From Pedobacter sp. PACM 27299 (GTDB lineage Bacteria; Bacteroidota; Bacteroidia; Sphingobacteriales; Sphingobacteriaceae), in assembly GCF_001412655.1 (NCBI RefSeq), contig NZ_CP012996.1, positions 3,596,001 to 3,660,000 on the forward strand: DNA of 64,000 bases. The letters run 5' to 3'. Every line of letters begins with the position of its first letter. Within the stretch, counting starts at the first letter, position 1. Of this stretch, positions 1 through 8,017 are shown one piece after another. The translations under genes were made by a program, and so were the position numbers. Below the pieces are notes generated by a model. The model made no database searches. It was given only the letters and a program-made list of their open reading frames with translations, and was not told where the DNA came from.

Positions 1-1744
1 ATCTTTTAATGAAATTCTCATTATAAGAGTCAAAAGAAAACATTCCTGTTGCTGTCAAACCTTCAGTCAGCATCCCCAGGTCTTGTGTTAACCTCAAATT
101 GCTGTACAATTGGTTTTTAAATTCCGTCCTGTACCCTCTTCTGGTTAAATCTGCGTATGGATTTCTTTGTCCACCATTAGATGCTTTTCCTGGTATAAAA
201 TTACCCGGATACATCACTGGATAAATGACTGGAGAAACGTCCATTGCCGTACCGAAAATGTCCTGTGTATTTTCACCAGGGTAGTTTCCGGTAGAAGCAT
301 AACCTTGTAAGCCCAGGTCTAATTTGGTGGTCTTGGTCAGTTTAAGGTTTAAATTACTCGTAAAATTATACCTGTTATAATCTAAAGAGGAATTGTATTG
401 TTTAAGGTCGTTTGTTTTCAAAAACCCGCTTTCATTGAAATAGGCCAAAGACACATAATACTGCGCTTTGTCTACACCACCACTTGCATTCAGATTCGCA
501 CGCCTGTTGTTACTGTATTTATTCAGGATGGCATCCATCCAGTTCACATTTGGATACAGCAATGGGTCTGCATTTGATGCAGTTTTATTGATATAATCCT
601 GAGTATACTGCACAATTCCACCTCTGCCGACACTGGCTTCATTGGCCATGTTCATATAGGTGAGTCCTTCTGCCATTTCCGGTCTTTTGGTAAAAGTGCT
701 CATGCCCTCATTGTAGTCGAACAGAATGGTATTCTTACCTACTTTACCCGTTTTTGTTTGCACTAAAACGACTCCATTTGCTCCTCTAACCCCGTATACC
801 GCGGTTCCGGAAGCATCCTTCAGCACGGTAAAAGATTCAATATCTTCAGGATCAATGTTATCAATTGATCGTTCTACTCCATCTACTAAAACCAATGGGT
901 TGCTCTTGTTTCCTCCAAAAGTGGAGATACCACGAATCCAGATGTCTGCGGTACTTCTACCTGGTTCACCGCTTCTCTGCACACCTACCACACCGGCAAT
1001 ACGTCCTGCCAGCGACTGAGTCACACTGGCGACCGGCTGTTTCAGTTCTTTTGAGCTGATGGTAGACTGTGCACCGATTAAGGAAACTTTTCTTTGCGTT
1101 CCAAAACCAACTACTGCGACTTCCTCCAGTGCTTTTTCACTAGGTTTAAGGGTAATGCTGAGGTTTTTATCATTGACCACCGTTACTTCCTGTGTTTCAT
1201 AACCGATATAGGTAATCACCAATACCGAACCTGGACCTGGAACGTTAATACTGAAACTACCATTCACATCTGTGGAGGTGGACACCATGCTTCCCTTCAG
1301 CTTAACGCCAACACCGGGAATACTTTGTCCTTTTTCATCCAGTACAATTCCTCTCAATAAGATCTCTTTCTTTTGATCCGATAAATCAGTCTTCCTGGTT
1401 AAAAAAATCGTTTTATCAATAAGAACATAATGAATGGCCAATCGTTTAAAACAAGCTTCCAGCGCTTCTTCTAAAGAGGCATTGGTGACTTTAATAGAAA
1501 GGTTTTCTTTTGCCGGATCAAAGTCGCTGCTGAAGAATACATATCCTGTTTGTCTCTTTATTTCTTTTAGTATCGTTGAAAGTGGTTTGTTATTTTCTTT
1601 CAGCGTAACGCGCTGTGCTGTGACGGAGGCGCTGGCCTGTACCAAGGCTATCATGAGGATGAAAGTGGTCAATTTCATTATCAATAGCAGTTTAGGGGCT
1701 ATCCGGAAAACGGACAAGCCGGGATTAAAAGCACTTATTTTCAT
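1..1744 (-). CDS. SusC/RagA TonB-dependent receptor with STN domain (3' end outside window)
   Basis: Outer-membrane receptor of the SusC family, which imports glycan fragments with a SusD partner and TonB energy. About 581 residues are visible and the reading frame runs off the left edge. The start is ATG at 1742-1744; a second in-frame ATG at 1676-1678 begins a cleaner signal peptide (MKLTTFILMIALVQASASVT). After the signal come an STN domain (about residues 50-120), a carboxypeptidase-regulatory-like beta domain (about 125-210) and the start of the TonB plug, with the usual LVLVDGVERSIDNIDPEDIE stretch. An STN domain in a SusC receptor is the signalling extension that contacts a FecR anti-sigma factor. 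The fecR and sigma genes lie directly upstream on the same strand, so this is a trans-envelope signalling set. The SusD partner is presumably beyond the left edge. The substrate cannot be told. Confidence 0.93.
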   Translation of the reverse strand, partial: MKISAFNPGLSVFRIAPKLLLIMKLTTFILMIALVQASASVTAQRVTLKENNKPLSTILKEIKRQTGYVFFSSDFDPAKENLSIKVTNASLEEALEACFKRLAIHYVLIDKTIFLTRKTDLSDQKKEILLRGIVLDEKGQSIPGVGVKLKGSMVSTSTDVNGSFSINVPGPGSVLVITYIGYETQEVTVVNDKNLSITLKPSEKALEEVAVVGFGTQRKVSLIGAQSTISSKELKQPVASVTQSLAGRIAGVVGVQRSGEPGRSTADIWIRGISTFGGNKSNPLVLVDGVERSIDNIDPEDIESFTVLKDASGTAVYGVRGANGVVLVQTKTGKVGKNTILFDYNEGMSTFTKRPEMAEGLTYMNMANEASVGRGGIVQYTQDYINKTASNADPLLYPNVNWMDAILNKYSNNRRANLNASGGVDKAQYYVSLAYFNESGFLKTNDLKQYNSSLDYNRYNFTSNLNLKLTKTTKLDLGLQGYASTGNYPGENTQDIFGTAMDVSPVIYPVMYPGNFIPGKASNGGQRNPYADLTRRGYRTEFKNQLYSNLRLTQDLGMLTEGLTATGMFSFDSYNENFIKR

Positions 1745-2067
1745 TTAGCTTAAAAATTGCCCAAATGATAGGAATAGCAGAGAATTTTGATCACAGCGAA
1801 GGGATGTAATCTCGATACCGTTTCTTACATTTGGTTGGTTTGGGTTAATACAGAAATTGTTCAGATTTTATTTTCCGATGATATCATCGGATGGGTTAGC
1901 TCAAATTCATTTCCAGGCAATGGCTCGAATCATTGTCTGGTTTTTTCATTAGAGACCCTTAGCTACACTCAGCTACGCCATCGTATCTTTCTTTCCATGT
2001 TCAGTTTAGTTTAGTTATTTGGTTAAAATTAAATTGCTCGGTTAATGCTTTTGCCACGGGGGCGGAA
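1745..2067. other. Intergenic leader between fecR and susC
   Basis: This 323-base gap holds no convincing gene. It contains a perfect 18-bp palindrome at 1874-1891 (centre GATATC), described separately. The rest is AT-rich leader sequence that probably carries the ECF-sigma-dependent promoter of the receptor gene; I could not pick a promoter with confidence. Confidence 0.5.
1874..1891. promoter_or_regulatory. 18-bp perfect palindrome between fecR and susC
   Basis: TCCGATGATATCATCGGA is its own reverse complement. It lies about 130 bases upstream of the SusC start and about 175 bases downstream of the fecR stop. No T-run follows on the minus strand, so an operator-like site is a little more likely than an intrinsic terminator. 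Its function is not known. Confidence 0.4.
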
Positions 2068-3291
2068 CTATTGATTAGAGGTAATGACTATTTTTTTTCT
2101 TTCTGGTTCTTTACTATTGATTTCCACACGGAACCTGATATCGGCATAACTCAGCATCTTCAGTGCTTTTGAGGCGTTCAGGTTCCTATAGATTTCGCCG
2201 TTAAACTTATTGTCAGGTGCCTTTCCTTCATAAACGACTTCGAAATTATACCACCTGGCAAATTGGTTCATCACGGTATAAATATTGGCATCTTCAAATT
2301 TAAAAAGGCCATTTTTCCAGGCTACAGCGGTGGTCGTGTCGACCTTGCGGACTGCTATCCCTTTCCCCACCAGACTTTGTTCTCCTGGCTCAAGTATGCT
2401 TTCAAAAGCACCGCTCCGTTTTACTTTCACACGGCCTTCCAATAAAGTTGTTGCAACGACTGGTTCCTGTGCATAGCTGCTGATGTTAAAATGGGTGCCC
2501 ATCACTTCTACTTCCTGGTTTCCTGATTTCACCACAAAAGGTTTTCTAAATTGATCTTTGGCTACTTCGAAATAAGCTTCTCCGGTCAGCGTCACGCTAC
2601 GTTCTTTTAAGCTGGCCAATGAAGTCGCATAGGTCAGGGAGGATGCCGCATTTAACCAAACCCGGCTGCCATCTGGTAACACCACCTGATATTGTCCGCC
2701 CGCAGGTGTAGAAATAGTATTGTATAAAACTTCTCCATTTTGACTGCCCTTTCCTGCCGGATCTTCTTTGAGCTCATACCGTAATTTCCCATCTGCCATT
2801 TTGGTGATGCTCAATCCTGCCTGTTCGGCAACTTTCCCATTTTCCAGATCATTCAGCACAATCTGCTTTCCATCTGCAAGGGTGAGGTAAGCTTTATTCC
2901 CCCCCGCTTTAATATCCTGTTTTGCCAGGTCCTGAATGATGATTCTTGGTTTAGCCGCATATTCTGCATAAAAATAGAATCCGGTCGCACAGCAGATCAG
3001 TATTACTGCTGCAGTAGAGATCAGTTTTTTCCATAGCGGAAAAACTGGATTGGGAGCAGCATTTATTCTTTTCTGCAAAGCCAGCCAATCTTCTTCCTGA
3101 TGACTTTCCTCCATAAACTGCAGTTCTTCCTCCATCCCTTCCCCGGAACACAAGGCATTTACAAATGTTTGCTGTTCGGGATTTTCGGCTAACCACTGCA
3201 AAAACTCCGCCTCTTCAGTCACACTGAGTTCATGACGGAGGTAACGAAGTAGCTGTTCAGCACGGTTTAATAAAGGAGTATGGTCCTGCAT
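2068..3291 (-). CDS. FecR family anti-sigma factor
   Basis: Inner-membrane anti-sigma factor of 407 residues. The N-terminal cytoplasmic part (about 1-80) would hold the sigma factor. One membrane segment follows at about residues 84-106 (ISTAAVILICCATGFYFYAE). The periplasmic part has the FecR domain (TPAGGQYQVVLPDGSRVWLN, about 195-300) and a C-terminal DUF4974-like region ending near KALKMLSYADIRFRVE, the part that meets the STN domain of the receptor. It lies 54 bases downstream of the ECF sigma gene and upstream of the SusC gene, the standard order for this signalling system in Bacteroidota. Signal from a loaded receptor would release the sigma factor and raise expression of the transport genes. 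Confidence 0.95.
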   Translation of the reverse strand: MQDHTPLLNRAEQLLRYLRHELSVTEEAEFLQWLAENPEQQTFVNALCSGEGMEEELQFMEESHQEEDWLALQKRINAAPNPVFPLWKKLISTAAVILICCATGFYFYAEYAAKPRIIIQDLAKQDIKAGGNKAYLTLADGKQIVLNDLENGKVAEQAGLSITKMADGKLRYELKEDPAGKGSQNGEVLYNTISTPAGGQYQVVLPDGSRVWLNAASSLTYATSLASLKERSVTLTGEAYFEVAKDQFRKPFVVKSGNQEVEVMGTHFNISSYAQEPVVATTLLEGRVKVKRSGAFESILEPGEQSLVGKGIAVRKVDTTTAVAWKNGLFKFEDANIYTVMNQFARWYNFEVVYEGKAPDNKFNGEIYRNLNASKALKMLSYADIRFRVEINSKEPERKKIVITSNQ

Positions 3292-3345
3292 ATTTATAAT
3301 GATCCCCTCGATTGATTTAAGGGTGAAAGAAAATGAAATTTATTT

Positions 3346-3939
3346 TTAATGACGATTAAAATGCTGGATCAGAACCGTCAGCGCAAGGAAAGACTCCGGA
3401 CTAAGTTTCAGTCTCAATAACTGTAATGCTCGTTTTTTCTGTGTTTTTACGGTATTGATGGAGATGCCCAGCTGATCTGCGATTTCCTGGTTTTTCAAGC
3501 CTTCCAGATAGCCCATTCGAGAGATCTTCCGGCATCCTTCCGGCAGCGCAGCGATGGCGGCATAGATTTCAGCCAGCACTTCTGCCTGAATCATTTTATT
3601 CAGTGCCGAGGCTTCTTCCATAGGATCTGGATCTTGCAAACCGATATACTTATCCACTACTTTGTCATGTCTTAAATGTTTCAAACAAGCATTTTTTACA
3701 TTGACATATAGGAAATTCCGGATCTGAACAATATTAGCGGAGACCTGCTCCTTTTGATTCCAATAACAGATAAAAGCTTCCTGAACGAGATCTCTGGAAG
3801 TTTCTTTATCATGAATAATGGTCCAGGCATAATAAAGCAAGCGGTCATAATAGGACTGATGAAGAAGCTCCAGCAATACTTCAGGAGTGCTTTCCAGTTC
3901 ATTCTCCGCTGTTTTTAACTTCCTTTTACCTATAATCAT
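3346..3939 (-). CDS. ECF RNA polymerase sigma factor (sigma-70 family)
   Basis: Alternative sigma factor of 197 residues. Region 2 spans about residues 28-95 (YDRLLYYAWTIIHDKETSRD, then LVQEAFICYWNQ), and region 4 spans about 125-180 with the helix-turn-helix (LKNQEIADQLGISINTVKTQ). The short linker and lack of regions 1 and 3 fit the ECF group IV family. It is the first gene of the sigma/FecR/SusC set and is presumably held by the FecR protein downstream. The ATG at 3939 has a Bacteroidota-type -7 box about 55 bases upstream on the same strand. Confidence 0.95.
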   Translation of the reverse strand: MIIGKRKLKTAENELESTPEVLLELLHQSYYDRLLYYAWTIIHDKETSRDLVQEAFICYWNQKEQVSANIVQIRNFLYVNVKNACLKHLRHDKVVDKYIGLQDPDPMEEASALNKMIQAEVLAEIYAAIAALPEGCRKISRMGYLEGLKNQEIADQLGISINTVKTQKKRALQLLRLKLSPESFLALTVLIQHFNRH

Positions 3940-3993
3940 GGTCGATTAATATCCTATTTAGAATAGCTAATATAAAGCTATGTACCGAACCTG

Positions 3994-4001
3994 CAAACAT
4001 A
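3994..4001 (-). promoter_or_regulatory. Candidate -7 box for the ECF sigma gene
   Basis: On the minus strand this reads TATGTTTG, a full match to the Bacteroidota housekeeping -7 element TAnnTTTG. It would start a transcript near 3988, about 50 bases before the ATG. No clear -33 TTTG was seen, so the call rests on the -7 box and position. Confidence 0.35.
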
Positions 4002-4151
4002 ATTGTGATTTAATCTATCCGCATTTCCAGACCTGCTATAGTCATTATTCCTTCTTTTACTATCATTAAAATGATAGATAGCTAGTAGTCATGTTATTTT
4101 GAGGATAGCCAAATTTTAGGGAATTTTGTGTCCTCAATAATTAACAGCAAA

Positions 4152-5135
4152 ATGGAATATAGAAAATTAGGAAATACAGCATTAGAATTGTCGACAATAA
4201 CTTATGGTGCCTTTGCAATTGGTGGAACAATGTGGGGTGGAAATGAGCAGAAAGATTCAATTGAAGCCATCCATGCCTCCCTGGATCATGGTGTGACGAC
4301 CCTGGACACCGCTCCTTTTTACGGTTTCGGATTAAGTGAAGAGCTGATCGGACAGGCATTAAAAGGAAAAGACAGAACCAAGGTACAGTTGCTGACCAAA
4401 TTCGGTTTAGTTTGGGATGGCAGCAATCAGGGAAAAGGTGAACATTTCTTCGACGTCAATGCAGATGGCAAAAACGTCCCTATCTATAAGTTATCGTCAA
4501 AAGCGAACATCATCAAAGAAGTAGAAGAAAGTCTGAAGCGTTTAAATACAGATTATATTGATTTAATCCAGCAGCATTGGCCAGATGCGACTACCCCTAT
4601 TGATGAAACCATGGAGGCGATGGAAAGCTTGATCCAACAAGGAAAAGTTCGTGCAGCGGCAGTGTCCAACTACAGTTTAGCGCAATTGAAAACCGCAGAA
4701 AAAACCTTTGTTCCTGCTGCAAATCAAGTGGCTTACAGCATGCTGAACCGCGATATCGAAAAGGACCTTGTACCATATACCTTAGAAAATAACATCGGGA
4801 TTATCGTCTACAGTCCGATGGAAAGAGGTTTACTTTCCGGTAAATACTTCCAGCATGAAAAACTGAAAACTGATGACCATAGAAATGGTTATTTCGGACA
4901 GTTTGACCTGGAAAAAGTAAGCGCATTTTTGGAAAATATCCGTCCGATTGCAGCGGAGAAAAACGCCAGTCTGGCACAATTGGTCTTACGCTGGACCACC
5001 GTTCAAAAAGGCATTACCATTGTATTGGCAGGTGCTAGAAATGCGGAACAGGCTATTGCTAATGCGCTGGCAATGAACTTTAATTTAAGCGCAGAAGAAC
5101 TGAGCTTTATCGATACAGAACTGACTAAAATCTAA
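4152..5135 (+). CDS. Aldo/keto reductase
   Basis: NADPH-dependent aldo/keto reductase of 327 residues with a TIM-barrel fold, cytoplasmic. I chose ATG 4152, because the family normally begins MxYRKLGNT; an upstream in-frame GTG at 4128 would only add eight residues. Visible family signatures are DTAPFYGFGLSEELIGQAL (catalytic Asp and Tyr), LLTKFG (catalytic Lys), and IQQHWPD (catalytic His). The C-terminal part carries the NADPH-binding stretch near ITIVLAGARNAEQ. The protein groups with general aldo/keto reductases (YajO/Tas-like), whose natural substrates are rarely known. It stands alone between divergent and convergent neighbours and ends at a strong hairpin. Confidence 0.93.
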   Translation: MEYRKLGNTALELSTITYGAFAIGGTMWGGNEQKDSIEAIHASLDHGVTTLDTAPFYGFGLSEELIGQALKGKDRTKVQLLTKFGLVWDGSNQGKGEHFFDVNADGKNVPIYKLSSKANIIKEVEESLKRLNTDYIDLIQQHWPDATTPIDETMEAMESLIQQGKVRAAAVSNYSLAQLKTAEKTFVPAANQVAYSMLNRDIEKDLVPYTLENNIGIIVYSPMERGLLSGKYFQHEKLKTDDHRNGYFGQFDLEKVSAFLENIRPIAAEKNASLAQLVLRWTTVQKGITIVLAGARNAEQAIANALAMNFNLSAEELSFIDTELTKI

Positions 5136-5165
5136 GCAGATTTATCGGACTGATACGTCATATTT

Positions 5166-5196
5166 AAAGGCATGGAGCAGAAAACTCCATGCCTTT
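5166..5196. terminator. Bidirectional terminator between convergent genes
   Basis: A 12-bp perfect stem (AAAGGCATGGAG at 5166-5177, CTCCATGCCTTT at 5185-5196) with a 7-base loop and a T-run. It separates the plus-strand reductase from the minus-strand acetyltransferase ending at 5201. Confidence 0.85.
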
Positions 5197-5200
5197 TTGT

Positions 5201-5740
5201 TTATCGATTGATCTCGTAAACGAAATTGAACTTAGGCGTTTCACCAAAATAGGTCACTTCCTCTTCCGCTATTTTTACTGCTCCAATTCTGCCAATGGCC
5301 ACCTGCGAACGGAGATTTGTAGCACCGATATGGAACTGTACTTTTGAGACAAACTGAAAGATATAATCCATCATCATCTTTTTTACCGCAGGATTAATTC
5401 CTCTCCCCCAATATGCGGTACCATAGAAAGTATAGCCTATAAAAATCTTATTTTCCAGCTCGTCGTAATCATAAAACCTGGTGCTTCCCATCAATTCATT
5501 GCTGGTTTTGTCTACAATTTTAAAAGCTCCTTTACTTTGCATTGCGCCATCAAAGAAAACCTGAAAAACATCCTTTTTCCAACGGTCTTTGTTTGGATGC
5601 TGCTCCCAGATCTTCGGATCTGAGGCTAGGGTATACAAAGCTTCAAAATCCGTTTCCCTCAAAGGAACCAGCATCAGCGTTTCGTTTTCCAGCAGCGGTT
5701 GAATACTAAAATTTTTAAGTGGGTTCAATGTATTTTCCAT
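5201..5740 (-). CDS. GNAT family N-acetyltransferase (RimJ/RimL-like)
   Basis: Acetyl-CoA-dependent N-acetyltransferase of 179 residues. The fold is recognisable from LVPLRETDFEALYTLASDP near the N-terminus, the middle stretch IGYTFYGTAYWGRGINPAVK (the acetyl-CoA pyrophosphate loop, about residues 106-125), and the later VQFHIGATNLRSQVAIGRIG, typical of the Acetyltransf_3 subfamily where the partner helix reads N-x-xS. The substrate could be a protein N-terminus, an amino acid or a small amine. It lies 12 bases downstream of the PaiB-like gene on the same strand, so the two are probably co-transcribed. Confidence 0.9.
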   Translation of the reverse strand: MENTLNPLKNFSIQPLLENETLMLVPLRETDFEALYTLASDPKIWEQHPNKDRWKKDVFQVFFDGAMQSKGAFKIVDKTSNELMGSTRFYDYDELENKIFIGYTFYGTAYWGRGINPAVKKMMMDYIFQFVSKVQFHIGATNLRSQVAIGRIGAVKIAEEEVTYFGETPKFNFVYEINR

Positions 5741-5752
5741 GATGAGGTATGT

Positions 5753-6358
5753 TTATAATTTTCTGATATAATCTGCTATTGCTTTTTCGGAGCTGTCTTC
5801 GCTTTTTTCTAAATAGTCTGCGATCCTTGCCCGTTCTCTTTCTGTTTTATTCTGGCTTATTTTTTTCTGTCCTTGTAATTCTGACACTTCCAGATCAAAC
5901 GCTACAATTCCTTTCATCATCCCTTTTTTGAACTGATCTGATAAGGTATTCCATTGTTCCAGATAACCTGGTTCAAAAAATAAGATCAGGTGTTCCAATA
6001 CCCTCATTTTAGCCGCCTCCTCCTGAACAATTTTCGCCTTCCCATACGCATGGACGCTCACATAGTCCCAGGTAGGTACACTTTCCACTTGGTCGTAATG
6101 AACCGGAGAAACATAAGCATGAGGTGCGGAGAAAATGACCAGTGAAGTATTTTCCTCAATGTATTTCGCCTGCTCATTCGCTAAAGCAAAATGGGCAGTC
6201 AACACCAGATGCCCATTGCTTTCAGTGAGGATAAAAGGGAGTTGAGTCGCAATAGGAAGGCCAGCTTTAGTGGTCACTATGGTGGCAAAACTATATTGCT
6301 TCATGAAAGCTATCTTTTCCGCTTCCTCCTTAAATTGGAATTGCTTAGGTATATACAT
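5753..6358 (-). CDS. FMN-binding negative transcriptional regulator, PaiB family
   Basis: PaiB-like protein of about 201 residues with a split-barrel flavin-binding fold. I chose the ATG at 6358, which gives the family start MYIPKQFQF; the longer frame to 6397 would add 13 residues that overlap the promoter region. Hallmarks are FATIVTTKAGLPIATQLPF, the HAYVSPVHYDQVESVPTWDY stretch, and a C-terminal ISQNKTERER. PaiB of Bacillus represses sporulation and protease genes together with the acetyltransferase PaiA; here a GNAT acetyltransferase gene follows directly, which mirrors the PaiA/PaiB pairing. It is divergent from a MocR-like regulator. Confidence 0.9.
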   Translation of the reverse strand: MYIPKQFQFKEEAEKIAFMKQYSFATIVTTKAGLPIATQLPFILTESNGHLVLTAHFALANEQAKYIEENTSLVIFSAPHAYVSPVHYDQVESVPTWDYVSVHAYGKAKIVQEEAAKMRVLEHLILFFEPGYLEQWNTLSDQFKKGMMKGIVAFDLEVSELQGQKKISQNKTERERARIADYLEKSEDSSEKAIADYIRKL

Positions 6359-6408
6359 TGCGTTTTGTAAGTTGAGATGATGGATTTGCTGAAACAAAAA
6401 TAACCAAC

Positions 6409-6458
6409 AATTGGATTACCTTTGTAGTCCAATTACAAGATAATGAATAGTCCAATTA
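6409..6458. promoter_or_regulatory. Operator-like repeat cluster in the PaiB/MocR divergent promoter
   Basis: AATTGGATTAC (6409-6419) and GTAGTCCAATT (6424-6434) form an inverted repeat matching at 10 of 11 positions. TAGTCCAATTA occurs twice as a direct repeat, at 6425-6435 and 6448-6458, 23 bases apart; the second copy runs into the MocR coding start. A perfect -7 box, TACCTTTG (6417-6424), sits between the arms of the inverted repeat. This arrangement fits autoregulation by the MocR protein. Confidence 0.6.
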
Positions 6459-7921
6459 TCAACCCCATATTTACAAACCTAAAGATTGACCGTTCAGCGG
6501 AAAGGTCCGTATACCTTCAGGTGGCAGATGAGTTATTGGCAATGATTAGGAGCGGCAAGTTATGTTCGGGGCAGAAACTTCCAGGCAGCCGTGATCTGGC
6601 TAATCTTTTAAAAATTAACCGGATTACCATCTCTAAAGCCTATGAGGAACTGTTGATGCAAGGCTGGCTGGAAACGGCTGTCGGTCGTGGCACTTTCGTA
6701 TCCAGTCATGTGGCAGAGCAGGATCCTGAAAAACTTAAGTCGATCACAAACAGTGCTTTAAAGGTCGCAGGCTTTATTTTCCAAACCAGCAGCTATCCGA
6801 AACCCATTTTAGAAACACCCTTGTATAATTTACATTTAGACGATGGTTATCCTGATCCCAGACTCGCGCCATTGAAGGAATTTTACCGGGCCTATCGCAA
6901 TCAGCTTAGTAGAAGCGGTCTATATCCTAAATTTGGCTGCTACGGGAACCCAGCAGGTCCATACGCCTATCGACAGGCCCTGTCGGACTATCTCAATGCG
7001 AGCAGAGGGCTCAAAACAACCGCAGAGAATATACTTTCGGTCAGGGGTACTTTAATGGGCATGAACCTCGTTTGCAATGCGCTGATCAGTCCTGGGGATA
7101 TAGTTCTGGCTGAGGTTCCAGGATGGAAACGCGCGGAACATAACTTTCTACATGCTGGGGCAGAAATGATTGGGATTCCTGTGGATGAACATGGGATGGT
7201 CGTAGACGAAATCCGCAAGGTTTGCGAGAAACAAAAAGTGAGAATGGTGTACGTCACCCCTCACCATCAATATCCCACAACGGTATCTTTAAGAATAGAC
7301 CGGCGGTTGGAATTGCTCAGACTGGCAAATGAGTACGGGTTCATCATTTTTGAAGATGACTATGATTTTGATTTCCATTTCAAACACCGTCCGCTGTTGC
7401 CTTTGGCTAGTGCTGATGAAAATGGAATGGTCATTTATTGCGGTTCTTTCAGTAAGAGTTTTTCTCCTGCCTTTCGAATGGGGTATTTAGTTGCTGCTGA
7501 AAATGTGATTGAGCACCTCGCTAAAATCCGGATTTTACTGGACAGACAGGGTGATCATGTCCTTGATAATGCAATGGCTGAATTACTGAAAGATGGCACC
7601 GTACAGCGCTACCTTCGGAAAACACTTTCAGTGTATGAAGAAAGACGAAACTTCTTTTGTGATTTACTAGATACAGTGCCAGAAGGCGCCTTAAAGTTTA
7701 GGGTTCCAGAAGGTGGCATGTCTGTATGGACTGAATTTGACTCTTCCATCAACCTGGAAGCGCTGTCAAAAAGAGCTTTAAAAGAAGGATTATACTTTTC
7801 TGACGGAAAACTGCACCAATACCCTAATTATAAAACAAATGGCATTCGTTTAGGCTTCGCGTCTTCCGATCTTGAAGATTTAAGCAGCAGTGTTGAAATT
7901 CTGAAAAAACTGCTGTCATAA
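6443..7921 (+). CDS. MocR/PdxR-like regulator (GntR HTH fused to aminotransferase domain)
   Basis: Transcription regulator of 492 residues. The N-terminal GntR winged helix (about residues 18-88, SVYLQVADELLAMIRSGKL ... GRGTFVSSHV) is followed by a linker and a fold-type I aminotransferase-like domain (about 125-490). The PLP lysine is K338 in CGSFSKSFSPAFRMGYLV, so cofactor binding is probably kept. Related proteins sense PLP or amino-compound adducts and control vitamin B6, taurine, GABA or similar genes, usually a divergent neighbour. The divergent genes here are PaiB-like and an acetyltransferase, and the shared promoter carries repeated TAGTCCAATTA sites. Confidence 0.92.
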   Translation: MNSPIINPIFTNLKIDRSAERSVYLQVADELLAMIRSGKLCSGQKLPGSRDLANLLKINRITISKAYEELLMQGWLETAVGRGTFVSSHVAEQDPEKLKSITNSALKVAGFIFQTSSYPKPILETPLYNLHLDDGYPDPRLAPLKEFYRAYRNQLSRSGLYPKFGCYGNPAGPYAYRQALSDYLNASRGLKTTAENILSVRGTLMGMNLVCNALISPGDIVLAEVPGWKRAEHNFLHAGAEMIGIPVDEHGMVVDEIRKVCEKQKVRMVYVTPHHQYPTTVSLRIDRRLELLRLANEYGFIIFEDDYDFDFHFKHRPLLPLASADENGMVIYCGSFSKSFSPAFRMGYLVAAENVIEHLAKIRILLDRQGDHVLDNAMAELLKDGTVQRYLRKTLSVYEERRNFFCDLLDTVPEGALKFRVPEGGMSVWTEFDSSINLEALSKRALKEGLYFSDGKLHQYPNYKTNGIRLGFASSDLEDLSSSVEILKKLLS

Positions 7922-7981
7922 AATCTGAAAAGAAAAGCCACAGCAGGAGATTTAAAAAAGAAGTGATCTATAAACAAAAAA

Positions 7982-8003
7982 AGGCCGACCAATCGGTCGG
8001 CCT
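7982..8003. terminator. Bidirectional terminator between MocR and ccsBA
   Basis: A perfect 9-bp GC-rich stem (AGGCCGACC at 7982-7990 and GGTCGGCCT at 7995-8003) with loop AATC. An A-run lies on the left, so it reads as a T-run for minus-strand transcripts. Confidence 0.88.
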
Positions 8004-8017
8004 CAAGTATTAGTGGA

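Noticed and set aside
4128..4151. GTG start for the aldo/keto reductase
   Set aside because: The ATG at 4152 gives the normal family N-terminus; the extra eight residues have no support.
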